Shown here piece after piece: positions 40,301 through 48,394 of a stretch of 64,000 nucleotides of DNA. Each line of letters starts with the position of its first letter. The first letter of the stretch is position 1. The notes under the pieces were generated by a model. That model was not told where the DNA came from and ran no database searches. It was given only the letters and a program-made list of their open reading frames with translations. A program made the translations under genes and the position numbers. Origin of the DNA: Tahibacter amnicola (lineage in GTDB: Bacteria; Pseudomonadota; Gammaproteobacteria; Xanthomonadales; Rhodanobacteraceae); assembly GCF_025398735.1 (NCBI RefSeq), contig NZ_CP104694.1, forward strand, positions 3,993,001 to 4,057,000, given 5' to 3'.

Positions 40301-43300
40301 CACACGGATCGACCAGCCGTCCACGGCGATATGGTGCAGGTTCAGAAGCAGCACGGACTCGGTGTCCGACAGCACGATCACCTGGGCGCGGAATGGCACG
40401 TCCACCGCCAGGTCGAACGGCGCCTGCGCGTGCCGCAACGAGGCTGCTTCGACGTTCCCGGCGCGTTCCCGCGGCGTCCACACGGTGCCGTCTATCGTTT
40501 CGAGCCGCCATGCGGGCGCGGCCAGCACGACCTGACGCAACCCGGCGTCCGTTTGCCGATAAACAGTGCGCAGTGATTCGTGGCGTTCCAGCAGTGCCGC
40601 CAAGGCCTGCTCAATCCGTGCGGGCACCATCGGCCCGTCAACGCGGTAGGCAACCGCCATGTTGTAACGGCTGGATGCGGGCTCCTGCGACTGCAGATGC
40701 CACAGCTGGCGCTGTACCACCGAAACGGGATAGTCCGGGGCGTCGCGCACGACACTGGGGATCTGCCCCGGCGCGTGCCACGGCGGCAGCGCGTCCAGGC
40801 GTGCGGCCAGCGCGGAAAGACGCGAGTGGCGAAACAGGTCGCCGACCTCGACCTTGCGCATCGTTGTGTTGCGCAGGCGGGCCACCATCCGGACCGCCAG
40901 CACGGAGTCGCCACCCAGGACAAAGAAGTCGCTATGCCCGCCCAGCCCGGCGAACGGTACGCCCAGCATCTCGGACCACACGCTGGCAACACGGTGTTCC
41001 TGCGGGGTTTGGAGCGGCGTCGGCGCGTCGGCATCGCTGTCGTCCACCTGTGGAAGACGCGACTTGTCGAGCTTTCCGTTGGTACTGACGGGCAAGGCGT
41101 CGATGGCAACAAACGCCGTCGGCACCATGTAGCCCGGCAAGGCTTCCGAAAGCGACCGCCGAACCCAGGCCAGCGCGTGCTCGCCGGCCGGCGCAGCGGA
41201 GCTGCCCGCATCGGCGCAAACGTAGGCGATCAACTGGGCCGGGCGGTCACCGTCCGCCTTGCGATATACAACGGCGGCATCGCGCACACCGGGTAGTTGC
41301 CGGATCGCCGCCTGGATTTCGCCCAGCTCGATCCGATAGCCGCGAAGCTTGATCTGGTCGTCATTGCGTCCCAGGTACTGGAAACACCCACCGCCCAGGT
41401 GCCGCACGACATCGCCGGTGCGGTAGAGCCGCGTTTCGGGCACCGCGCCGCTGGTGACGAACTGGCGTTCGGTCAGGTCATCCCGGTTTACATAGCCAAC
41501 CGCGAGTCCGGCGCCGGCAATGACCAACTCCCCGGGCAAGCCCGGCGGCACAAGCCGCTGGTGCGTATTGAGCACATAGTGACGATAGCCGGGCAGCTGG
41601 GCCCCAATCGCGGTGCGGACCTGCGCGGGTTCATCGCTGCGAACCTGCTTGACCAGGGAATAGACCGTCGCCTCCGTCGGGCCGTAGCCGTTCCACAGCA
41701 CGACGCCACACGCCAGCAGATTCTCGGCCAGTTCGGTGGGCAGCGGCTCGCCCGCGCTGACAACGCATTGGCCGGCGCGGGGCTTCCAGCCGGCGTTGTA
41801 GAGCTGCTTCAGGCGCGACGGCGTGGTCTGCACGAACGAGGCGTCCGCCGCATTCGTCATTACGGCGAGGTCGAAGGGATCGGCCAGTTGCGCCGCGGAC
41901 GGAAGGACACAGGTATTGCCGAGCGCCAGGCAGCCGAGCCACTCCACGACAGAAATATCGAAGGCGACGCTCGACAGGAACAGCCAGCGGCCGCCGTCGC
42001 CGAGCTTCAACTGTCGCGCAAATCCGCCGAGCAGGTTCTCGGCTGCGCCACGATTGATCAATACGCCCTTGGGGACGCCGGTCGAGCCGGAGGTGTAGAG
42101 AATGTAGAACGGATCGTCTGGCTGCACGCGTGCGGATGGCAGCGGCAGCTCCCCGGTCGCTGCGGACGCGAGATGCCCGACGTCGACCCAGGAAAGGTCT
42201 GTTGCGCAATCTTCCGGTTCGCGCGCGAATTCGGCATGGGTGACGACCAGTCGCACCTGGCTGTCGGCCAGGATATGACGCGTACGAAGGGCTGGACTTT
42301 GCGGATCGATAGGAACGTACACCGCGCCCAGGCGGACCAAGGCCAGCAGCGCGACCACCAGTTCCGGCGAATGCGGCAGGAGCACCGCCACGCGATCGCC
42401 CTTGGTGATCGCATACTGATGATGGAGCGCGCCGGCAACCGCTGCAACGCGTCGATCGAGCGCTGCGTAGCTGACGCGACCGAACGCACCTTCCAGCGCC
42501 ACGTGCTGCGGTCGTTCGGCGAACTGGCGGGCGAGTCGATCGGCAACGTCGAATTCAATGCTGTCGATGCCATCGCCGAGGGCCACGGCCAGCAGGTGCC
42601 GGCGTTCCTCCGCGGTGACGCAATCCAGTTCTGCCACCGGGCAATCGGCTTGTGCGACCAGTTGGTCGAGCAGGTGCACGAAGCGGCGCAGTACGGCGCC
42701 GATTTCCGCAGCCGGGAAATGTCCCAGGTTGTAGTCGAAGAACAAGGCACTGCCGGCGGCATCCTGCGCGTCCCAGTAGGTCACCAGCAAGGGCATCTGC
42801 TCGTGATGATGCGAGCAATAAACGAGCTGGCCCGGCTTGCCGTCGAACAACGGATCGTCACCGACGGGCAGATAGCTAAACGCAAAATCGAACGGCTGGT
42901 CCTTGGGCCTGGGATTGCCGGGGTCGTTGGCCACTTCCATGATGGGAAAGTTGCGGTGCCGCAGCAGTTCCCGTTGTCCGCGCCGGATCGCGCCGACCAC
43001 GCCGGCCACGGAAGCCGTGGGATCCACCTCGACCAGCATCGGCAGCATCTGGGTCAGCAACCCGATCTTGGCCCGCTCCCCCTCGTCGTGCCGTCCGTGC
43101 AACGGGATTCCGATCACCACGGAATCGGAGCAATAGCTCTGGCTGAAATAGACAGCGAGCACCGCGAGCACCAGTTGGTGCCGCTCGACCTGCAACTTCG
43201 CGCCCAGTGTCGACAGCGTCGCCTGCAACGCCGGCGATATCGGCAGCACTTCACGGGCACTGCGCCGGCGCGTTTGCGCAGGGACGTCGCCTTGCAGCGC

Positions 43301-43918
43301 GGGAAACAGGCTGTCATTGAAGCCGCGGGTCTTCTGTGTCCAGAAGCGCCGATCCTTTACGTAGCGGTCGCTGCTCCGGTAGGCCTGGTCGCGTTCGACC
43401 AATGCCGCATTCGGTACCTCCAGGGGCAGATCCAGTGAACCTTCGGAGGGTGCGCCGTAGAAGCGCGCCAGTGCAGCGCCCCAGTTCACGAAGCCGATGC
43501 CGTCCAGGGCGATGTGATGCCCCATGCCGACGTAGAAATAGAGATGCTCCGTCAGCTTGAGCAGCGCCGCACGGTACAGCGGCGCGTCCTCAAGGGGTAT
43601 ACATGTCGTGAATAGCTCTTCCAGCCAGTCCGCGGCGGCACCCTGGGGATCGTCCTGCGCCGAGAGGTCGACCAGCGGAAGTTCCACAGTGCATGAAGCG
43701 GCATGCGTCTGGTGAACACCCGCCTCACCCACGACGATCCTGAGCCGGAATGCTTCGAAGGAGCCGACCAGGCGCGCGTGCGCGCGCGTAAGCCGATCGA
43801 CGTCCGGATTTTCCAGGCGGATGTAGCCACCGACGTTGTAGAACGGGTTGCCTTCGTTGTGGCACTGGTGGTGGAAAATGCTCGATTGCGCCGATGTCAG
43901 TGGTAACAACGTCTGCAC
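34301..43918 (-). CDS. NRPS with starter condensation domain and three modules (C-A-T)x3, 3205 aa; first gene of operon
   Basis: This protein has no docking domain and opens directly with a condensation domain (residues 5-430; LPLTSAQSSIFHH, HHIALDG at 134-140). That domain resembles the EntF-type N-terminal C domains that accept an acyl or aryl starter. Three C-A-T modules follow, with carrier motifs LGGDS, SGGYS and LGGHS. Pocket codes read by eye: module 1 DIVQVAGVY(K), unassigned; module 2 DASTIAAVC(K), aromatic, Tyr or Phe type; module 3 DMKNAGMDI(K), unassigned. The C-terminus ends in EEGSF, matching the docking domain of the next protein. I chose GTG 43918 because GGGAG lies 7 bases upstream. 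An in-frame GTG at 43954 would add 12 residues that do not belong to the C-domain fold. Confidence 0.95.
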   Translation of the reverse strand: MQTLLPLTSAQSSIFHHQCHNEGNPFYNVGGYIRLENPDVDRLTRAHARLVGSFEAFRLRIVVGEAGVHQTHAASCTVELPLVDLSAQDDPQGAAADWLEELFTTCIPLEDAPLYRAALLKLTEHLYFYVGMGHHIALDGIGFVNWGAALARFYGAPSEGSLDLPLEVPNAALVERDQAYRSSDRYVKDRRFWTQKTRGFNDSLFPALQGDVPAQTRRRSAREVLPISPALQATLSTLGAKLQVERHQLVLAVLAVYFSQSYCSDSVVIGIPLHGRHDEGERAKIGLLTQMLPMLVEVDPTASVAGVVGAIRRGQRELLRHRNFPIMEVANDPGNPRPKDQPFDFAFSYLPVGDDPLFDGKPGQLVYCSHHHEQMPLLVTYWDAQDAAGSALFFDYNLGHFPAAEIGAVLRRFVHLLDQLVAQADCPVAELDCVTAEERRHLLAVALGDGIDSIEFDVADRLARQFAERPQHVALEGAFGRVSYAALDRRVAAVAGALHHQYAITKGDRVAVLLPHSPELVVALLALVRLGAVYVPIDPQSPALRTRHILADSQVRLVVTHAEFAREPEDCATDLSWVDVGHLASAATGELPLPSARVQPDDPFYILYTSGSTGVPKGVLINRGAAENLLGGFARQLKLGDGGRWLFLSSVAFDISVVEWLGCLALGNTCVLPSAAQLADPFDLAVMTNAADASFVQTTPSRLKQLYNAGWKPRAGQCVVSAGEPLPTELAENLLACGVVLWNGYGPTEATVYSLVKQVRSDEPAQVRTAIGAQLPGYRHYVLNTHQRLVPPGLPGELVIAGAGLAVGYVNRDDLTERQFVTSGAVPETRLYRTGDVVRHLGGGCFQYLGRNDDQIKLRGYRIELGEIQAAIRQLPGVRDAAVVYRKADGDRPAQLIAYVCADAGSSAAPAGEHALAWVRRSLSEALPGYMVPTAFVAIDALPVSTNGKLDKSRLPQVDDSDADAPTPLQTPQEHRVASVWSEMLGVPFAGLGGHSDFFVLGGDSVLAVRMVARLRNTTMRKVEVGDLFRHSRLSALAARLDALPPWHAPGQIPSVVRDAPDYPVSVVQRQLWHLQSQEPASSRYNMAVAYRVDGPMVPARIEQALAALLERHESLRTVYRQTDAGLRQVVLAAPAWRLETIDGTVWTPRERAGNVEAASLRHAQAPFDLAVDVPFRAQVIVLSDTESVLLLNLHHIAVDGWSIRVLVDQFLDIYTAMASGQSVTLAAPHRQYVDFAAWQHAALAQGAWDGQLTYWEGVLSDAPPQHALPLDGPRSAPSDHAAQPVELAIGPALVTRLRNLAQRLAVTEFSLLQSVFALLACKWSYSDEVVIGSPVLGRGSTELESTVGMFVNVLAYVHRFRSDQRFADYLTHFQRTAAQALENQDIPFERVVEAIRPQRDPGVHPVFQLLFAFQDDLPERMTAGGLRFERLPEPAVATKFDLELLVCRSDDRWLCRWISAPGLFQRESVAALASAYVDLLERVADAPGKHVGEIGLRPALAPAGEWAPVSDVAGVHQLVERRTALCADAVAVRHGDQMMTYGQLNQRANRLARLLLARNVAPGSRVALCLPRSIDLIVATIAVLKAGCAYVPVDPGYPAARQSYILSDADPVCVLSTVRLASECAPVFAGRAQLVLDDPALDVTLAGLAPDDIAPAQVGVSPDSDAYVIYTSGSTGQPKGVLIAHRGLINLAVVQARAFGIDDSSRVLQFASFSFDAATSEWSTALATGAELILVPEDVVPDAAALTRWASAHRVTHATLPPVVLKRLQPAAWPTLTHVISAGEAVSLEEARRWSAHCRFINAYGPSESTVCATIGGINETYGKLTIGQAMEGLVVHVVDKGLRPVPHGAVGELCISGIALAKGYLNKPDQTRAAFVDLPLDNGAVLPIYRTGDRVRLLADGDLIFEGRIDEQVKIRGHRVECAEVEKCIAAHPAIKEVSVFVRKMAADDAVLAAYIAPHATGANATLVEDLRRQLDAQLPSYMVPTVIVALESLPLNRNGKIDKKQLASLEVGPTSRTVRRSLTETEAAVRDIWTSFLGAGVDDPDLGFFESGGYSLLISDVLGAVEAQFGVRPTYREFFDHATVAGLAAFIDAKRQMPSAPAEAHPRWTGQTGVLSFEQQRIWFIDQMEQGSSHYNMPVALELKGAIAPHLIETALRRIVARHESLRTVFAVDAADHPVQIVNADGQLTLSVLPLGDENRDAAVQRLRRLEQNTVFDLRRDLLLRASLLRVSPDEAVLFLTVHHIAADGWSVDRLIAEFGELYAGLLEGQERLLPPLPLQYKDYAAQQRRMAEAGALAEGITYWRQYLDGAPQCHSLPLDYPRGDVPSLRGASWTTRLSGDLAGRLKALSRTHDTTLFVTLQTAFALLIARWSENRDVLVGTPVANRHRADTAPLIGFFVNTLVLRTDCRDNLRFGDLLRRGRNAFLGAFEHQHVPFDVLVDALTQARNPAHAPLVQILFSLQDDPARKLSRLNLPALAFRVLDEDGERPVKFDLELMVSESDDGLVCQWQFDTALFTAGTIRRLFDSFVCLLEAVVEDVDVRILEIDIVGNAERAELLAPPRRLPAAVTAGGLVGERFERVAQQRGDTLAVVHGAQQLSYAQLESRSNRLANWLITSGYAGDRPVAIYMKRGIDLVVAIMAVMKSGSPYLPIDLGYPAQRVGYILQDSRAALLLGDRESVAQLDGGPGQLAICCMDDDGFAREFQCCSDDPAVLHGIRRLNGKGLAYVVYTSGSTGQPKGVVVRQESFLNLVLWYQHDYGFASEDRCLLIGSIGFDMTQKNLFAPLLAGGTLVIPDEYFDPVAISALIAEQQVTVVNCAPSAAYQLVESPERWPALSSLRLLALGGEAIRLNQLRAWLGSPACRARLLNMYGPSECTDIALAADYDKTEAASHAVTVPIGRPIYNCSAYVLNEQMKLQPRGVVGELYIGGVGVSNGYINLDDLNARSFLDGVLEGAGRLYRTGDLVKIDANGIFHYIARADHQVKIRGYRVETAEIDAIIAENACVQQAVTVVREDANGEKSLVAFIVLKAGEAAAANDAVFLQLRQTLLGRLPGFMIPAKFVLLDAMPLTPNGKIDKRALQDAAASHAGWRFARQMRAPNTDTESQLLGIWRELLGHDDIGIDDDFFELGGHSLLVTRLTSKVVKTFALDAASLSVKEFFQHPTIEATARLIDAKSRYSRLLAKEKLLLESGAGIEEGSF

Positions 43919-45745
43919 TGAAAAGCTCCCTGCTCTGTAGTCGTGGCGCCGCACCCTCAGCGGCGCCAGGGTTGATCGAGTTCACGAAACGGGACTACGT
44001 GATCAACCAGCGGGGCGGCGACCCGGGTGACTCATCTGGCCAACGCTCCCGGCCCTGTTGTCGCGAGGCAACGCCAGCGAATCGGTGATGCCCTGCGGCG
44101 TGATCAGAACAGTCGGGGTCGGCGCCGCTTCTGCGAACCAACCCGACACAGGAATCCACCACGCGGACGGCATTTTTAGCAGCACGCCCGCCGCTCAAGT
44201 ACACAACATGACAAAAGCGCGAAATCACCGTAACGAGGGCGACCAACGGTAGGAATCGGATGATGAGGGGGTAATATCGAAGCACTCGCAATCCTTTGAC
44301 ATCGAAAAACCACGACGCTGTTTCGATTTGCGAACTACAGCCCATCACCCGGCTCTGCCTTTCGGCAGCCGGAGGATAGGTGGTGGGATTCGGTACCGAC
44401 TGGGAGGCGACGTACCGCGCAGGGCGGCGTCAAGTCGTTGATACGACGGGACACATCTGCGGGCACACCTTCGCAGGCCACGCCGTCGCCCGGCGGGCCA
44501 TTCCCTACTTCCGCGGACGAAGGTGTGCCGTCATTGCGTCGCCAGCCTCGCGGCGATACGGCATTCCCGCTCGAACGCCGCACAACGCTGGCTGCATGCA
44601 GTGATCACGGCGCCCTCTATCGGTATCGCAGCAGTTGCCCCCCGGGCCTGCGTGCCGAAACGCGGCATTACCGGCATACGTCCAACCTTCCTGCTACTTG
44701 CCGTCGCCTCTGGCGCTGGCTGCACACCTTTCGTCGTACAACCACACATTAGCAACGGGGCGGCAGATTATCCGACCTCCACTTGACCGTCAACGCCACT
44801 ATTTAATTCCTATACGTTTACTGAGGCAGAAACGTGACCAGCGCGACATAGGGATTAGAAAACGTTTCCGCGAGATGGATTTGCGCATTTATTTAACAAC
44901 CGCCGCGCAGCTTTGGTTAATTTTTAGACAACCCCACTGCGGTCCTGGGGTTTTGTCCATTCTGAAACTCCGGCGGAAATGCAGCGCTCCGGATGCAGCC
45001 AGTCCTGATAGTCATGTAACGGCAGCCACAAGGCCGGCCTATGACAACTGTGCTGGAATCGTGTTTCCGCACGCGCACCGGGCAGGCTGCCGCCCCACCG
45101 TGCGCGGCCGCGCGCCCCGTCCCCCTGCCCAATGGCGCCGACCGGACGCTGCAGAAGACCCGGAATCGGGCGGATCCATTGGCAAAAAGGGCAATATGGG
45201 AATCGGCTGGTCCGATTCCCGGGACTAGGAACGTCGTACTTTGCTATCTCCATTCGTCGCATGATCGGCGCCCGGGCCGTTATCAACAGGAAGCACGGAA
45301 TTCCGGTCAGCGCCTATTGACGGATGAGGAGCTGCATCACCGACACGGACCGTTTTCGTACTTGGCGCCAAATGGTGGCACTTATACTGGTCGTGGATGG
45401 TGGTATAGGATGGACGACTGCCCCGGCCGCCGTTTCACTAGGGAATGTCTAAACAAAGAACAGAGTGAAGTTTTTGTCAACGCCGTCACTGCTCTCACCG
45501 ACGCCGGCGATCCAGGCTGGGGGCATGACCCGGTGACGAAAGACCACGACAGCGCGCGGACCACCGCCACCGAACGCGTCACGGTGTTCCGATTGTCCTA
45601 GTGCAGCGCAGCGGAAAAAGGCGACGGATTGGCGCTGCGGCCGCGATCCTCCCGTACCAATGGCCGCCCAGGGAATGTAGCGGCGCAACAGCAGGGCCGC
45701 GAATGACTGCTCGGCATTGCGCTGCGGATCATGCAGCCGCCTCTG
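43919..45745. other. Long intergenic region without convincing gene; presumed NRPS operon promoter region
   Basis: About 1.8 kb lies between the first NRPS gene and the GNAT gene. Short open frames exist on both strands (44-45.6 kb), but none has a good ribosome binding site, a recognisable domain or the codon pattern of the neighbours. Base composition is visibly more AT-rich at 44170-44340 and 44780-44960. A 7-bp stem (AACCCCA/TGGGGTT, 44930-44952) followed by TT on the plus strand and a bulged hairpin near 44349-44373 are visible. I could not pick a convincing -35/-10 pair for the NRPS operon. Confidence 0.6.
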
Positions 45746-46471
45746 CTACACCGGCGAGTCCGGAGAAATCACGTCCCAGCTGCCGAAACGCGACAGTCCG
45801 GCGGACTTGGCCAGCGCGACCGACGGAAGGTTGTCCAACTGGCAGCGATACTGGGGTTCATAGCCTTGTTCCAGTGCGGCACCGCTGATGGCGCGCACGA
45901 CTCTGCGGGCATGGCCGAGTCCGCGGAATTCGGCGAGTGTCAGCACGCCCATGTCCCCCATGGGGGCGTCGCCCCATGGATACAGGCTGGCGACACAGAC
46001 AAGGTGGTCGTTCACAAACGCGCCACAGGCGATCCAGTGCTCAAGCGCTACGGAAGCGTCGTCCCTGTCCTGCTCTGACGCCCTGCCCTCAAACGCCCGG
46101 AAGGCGGGTTCGTCGGCGCCGCTCAGACGGCGCACTGCGTCGGCGGGATTGGCCGTGAGCTCCGCTTGAGCGGCCCTGTCGTAGTAGAACAGGTGGTCAG
46201 CGCCGTGCAACGCGCCGCCGACCGCCTCCAGTCGTTCGCGCAGGCCCGCCATCGACGTGGGCCGCCGCCGGGCCAGATGGAGCACCTCGGCCATTGCCGG
46301 CGTCGTCGTCGCCAGAACGCGACCGTCCGCCAGCGTCAGGACCATCAGCCGGCGTTCTTCCCTCAGCGCGGGATTCACGGACAGCAGGAAGTGCTCGTCC
46401 TGGAACAGCGTCTCGCCGGCGCAGAAGAGTTGCTGCCAGTACTGCTTGACGGGTTCTGGAAATTGCAGCAT
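45746..46471 (-). CDS. GNAT-family acetyltransferase, 241 aa
   Basis: The C-terminal half carries the acetyl-CoA binding signature of GNAT enzymes: the beta strand MGDMGVLTLAEF followed by RGLGHARRVV (motif A, R/Q-x-x-G-x-G/A), and later LDNLPSVALAKSAGLSRFG (motif B, where the N and the AxxxGF-like loop sit). The N-terminal half (MLQFPEPVKQYWQQLF) has no clear family. I chose ATG 46471, which begins that conserved-looking segment; an in-frame ATG at 46630 would add 53 residues of low-complexity, non-protein-like sequence. The substrate is unknown. The gene is divergent from the small secreted protein gene at 46912. It could act on an amine of the nearby NRPS product, but nothing in the sequence shows this. 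Confidence 0.8.
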   Translation of the reverse strand: MLQFPEPVKQYWQQLFCAGETLFQDEHFLLSVNPALREERRLMVLTLADGRVLATTTPAMAEVLHLARRRPTSMAGLRERLEAVGGALHGADHLFYYDRAAQAELTANPADAVRRLSGADEPAFRAFEGRASEQDRDDASVALEHWIACGAFVNDHLVCVASLYPWGDAPMGDMGVLTLAEFRGLGHARRVVRAISGAALEQGYEPQYRCQLDNLPSVALAKSAGLSRFGSWDVISPDSPV

Positions 46472-46911
46472 GGAGATCGGTCCATCCGTTGGTCGTCGTG
46501 CGTGCGTCCTGGCCACGCTCCGGTGGCACTGGGCCCCGGCAACGCCTGGAGCGGACAGCGCGATAGAATAGCAAGTCTCAACGCCGTTGCCCGCCACATT
46601 TCCTGTGCCGCCGTCACACGCGTGCGTCATTGCCGACGAACGGTCGTCGCACGTCGTTCCTGTCTCCCGACATCCGACGATGGATCGGATGCCAGACTAG
46701 CTCCCTCCCTGTGACGCCCCCGGTGTCAATCCCCGCCTGGGGCACTTTCGACCACGGCGTCTGCGAATGCGTCGACGACCGGACTTTTGTGAACGGGTTC
46801 TCCCTTGAATAGTTCACGACTCGCAGGGCATGCCCGGTGCGGCCAATCTGTCGCCGTTTTGCGTACGCGATAGCATGGGTGACCGGCGTCGGCCGGAATC
46901 GGAGAGGTGGA
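46472..46911. other. Divergent intergenic region (440 bp)
   Basis: The region separates the start codons of the GNAT gene (minus) and the small secreted protein gene (plus). I see no gene in it and no clear promoter pair on either strand. Open frames crossing it are shadows of the flanking genes. Confidence 0.5.
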
Positions 46912-47394
46912 ATGAAAGCTTGGCTTGTGACCGTCGTAGCGGGACTGGGCACCGCCGCGACACTGTCGGCGACCGCCGCGGACTTGCGCTGCGATCTGCT
47001 CATCGATCGCTCCGGCAAGGCCTGCAGCACGTTCATGTGCAACCCGGACGGTACGCGTCCCGAGAGCGTCGGCGCCAATGCCGACGGGTCCAAACCGGAT
47101 TTCCGGTCGCGCGCCGATCTGGTTGCCGCGGTGAACGAGGAAATACGCCAACGCGTCAAGCGCGACGACTACCCCGAGGCACGCCTGGCCGAACGCCTGC
47201 CGGCGTGGCTGAAATCGAACGGCGGCGTTCCCGTTGGCCTGTGCTGGAACGGCGGCCTGGCGGTGACCTACGGCGATTACCGTACCGCCGAGCGCCGCCT
47301 GGACGAATGGCAGAATGACCCCGGGAGCGCCAGGCGGCCAGCGCCTGCCGCCGATGCGCTCAATCCCATGCACAGTCTGGGCAGCAGCCGGTAA
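46912..47394 (+). CDS. Small secreted protein of unknown function, 160 aa
   Basis: Start ATG 46912 is preceded by a good GGAGAGGTGG ribosome binding site. An earlier in-frame ATG at 46837 would add 25 residues ahead of the signal peptide and is unlikely. Residues 1-23 are a Sec-type signal peptide (MKAWLVTVVAGLGTAATLSA, cleavage after ...TAA). The mature part has four cysteines, including C-x-x-x-x-C in CSTFMC, and ends in a polar Arg/Ala/Pro-rich tail. This would be a periplasmic or extracellular protein. I recognise no family; two GG-W/NGG segments (LKSNGGVP, CWNGG) are the only notable sequence. The gene stands alone and a perfect 10-bp hairpin follows 38 bases later. Confidence 0.75.
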   Translation: MKAWLVTVVAGLGTAATLSATAADLRCDLLIDRSGKACSTFMCNPDGTRPESVGANADGSKPDFRSRADLVAAVNEEIRQRVKRDDYPEARLAERLPAWLKSNGGVPVGLCWNGGLAVTYGDYRTAERRLDEWQNDPGSARRPAPAADALNPMHSLGSSR

Positions 47395-47432
47395 GTCGTA
47401 GGGTCCGCCCCGGTTGCTACTGTTTTGCGACA

Positions 47433-47464
47433 CGGATCGCCGACCGCACCGGTACGGCGATCCG
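47433..47464 (+). terminator. Stem-loop 3' of small secreted protein gene
   Basis: Perfect 10-bp inverted repeat CGGATCGCCG / CGGCGATCCG with a 12-base loop, 38 bases after the stop codon at 47394. No T-run follows on either strand, so it may be an mRNA-stabilising hairpin or a weak terminator rather than a classic intrinsic one. The rest of 47395-47747 shows nothing coding. Confidence 0.45.
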
Positions 47465-47747
47465 CGTGCGCACAATCGGACCATGCCGAACCCTGTCGCC
47501 CCGAAACCTTCTCGTGCACGACCGCCCCTGCTCGCAACCGATCCGCAGCCATTCCAGAACCTGCCGATCCCGTTCAGTACGTATTGGCAAGGCATGGCCG
47601 CTACAGTTCAAGCACTCGCACGTGGCGGGCCGGTAGTACCCTCGCCAGGCAGCTGTTGCACCGGACGCCCACTCGCAAGGTCTGAGCGACGCACGCGTCA
47701 GCACTGTGTCAGGATCGATTCATCTCCTCACTCGTACCTGGTATTGC

Positions 47748-48359
47748 ATGGCCACTGCCAATTCCGGTTCGCCCCGGCATTTCCGGCCGGGCTGGTTCGC
47801 CTGGTCCGCTTCCGCGTTGTGGCTGCTCTTTTGCGGGCTGCTTCTCAGCGATGCGCACGTTGGATTCGAGGCGTTTCTCGGCGCGTTAGTGTTCGGCCTG
47901 GTCTGGATCATCACCTGGCTGGCCCGCCTGGGATGGTCCGTCTACGCGCGTTGGAAAGGCATACACGGGGTCCGTCGCCCGATGCCAGGTGTCGCGAACT
48001 GGCTGCTTGAGCCACTGGTTGCCGGCATCGGGCTGCTGCTAGTGCACACCGACACGCTGGCCCTGGCGCGCTTTGGGCTCAGCGAGCCGGCGCTTTCGGC
48101 GTACGTCCGCGACGTCCGCCAGGGAACCATCCCCTTTGACCCGGATCGCGACCATCCCCCACGCTGGGTTGGCCTCTACCGCGTCTACCACACGGATCAC
48201 CTGCCGGACAGCACGGTGCGGATCCTGACCTCCGGTGCGAATCTGCTGGACAACGGTGGATTGGCCTGCGCAAAGGCCGGAGAGCCCGGGGGTACCGGCG
48301 AAGATTTCTACGCCAAGCGCTTTCCAGGATGCTGGTACGGGTACGTGCAGAGCTGGTGA
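47748..48359 (+). CDS. Hypothetical membrane protein, 203 aa
   Basis: Two hydrophobic segments close together near the N-terminus (about residues 18-35, WSASALWLLFCGLLL, and 43-58, FLGALVFGLVWIITWLA) and a weaker one at about 88-105 suggest a small inner-membrane protein. A C-terminal soluble part (about 115-203) contains three cysteines. I recognise no family. ATG 47748 is chosen; a GTG at 47706 in the same frame is possible because neither start has a strong ribosome binding site. The gene converges on soxR, with 35 bases between the two stops. Confidence 0.65.
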   Translation: MATANSGSPRHFRPGWFAWSASALWLLFCGLLLSDAHVGFEAFLGALVFGLVWIITWLARLGWSVYARWKGIHGVRRPMPGVANWLLEPLVAGIGLLLVHTDTLALARFGLSEPALSAYVRDVRQGTIPFDPDRDHPPRWVGLYRVYHTDHLPDSTVRILTSGANLLDNGGLACAKAGEPGGTGEDFYAKRFPGCWYGYVQSW

Positions 48360-48394
48360 ACGCCCCTGCCGCGCACGCCGGGCGCTATCGCCGC

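Noticed and set aside
1-43918. Epimerization, methyltransferase, oxidase or thioesterase domains in the NRPS line
   Set aside because: I looked between every A and T and after every T and found none; each A-T-C junction has normal spacing except the A-less module.
43995-45601. Short open frames (43995-44348 minus, 44635-45228 plus, 45041-45601 plus) upstream of the NRPS operon
   Set aside because: No ribosome binding site, no recognisable fold, mixed codon usage; better treated as non-coding.
46614-47595. Minus-strand frames of 181 and 289 residues overlapping the small secreted protein gene
   Set aside because: Antisense to a gene with a good ribosome binding site and signal peptide; no protein family.
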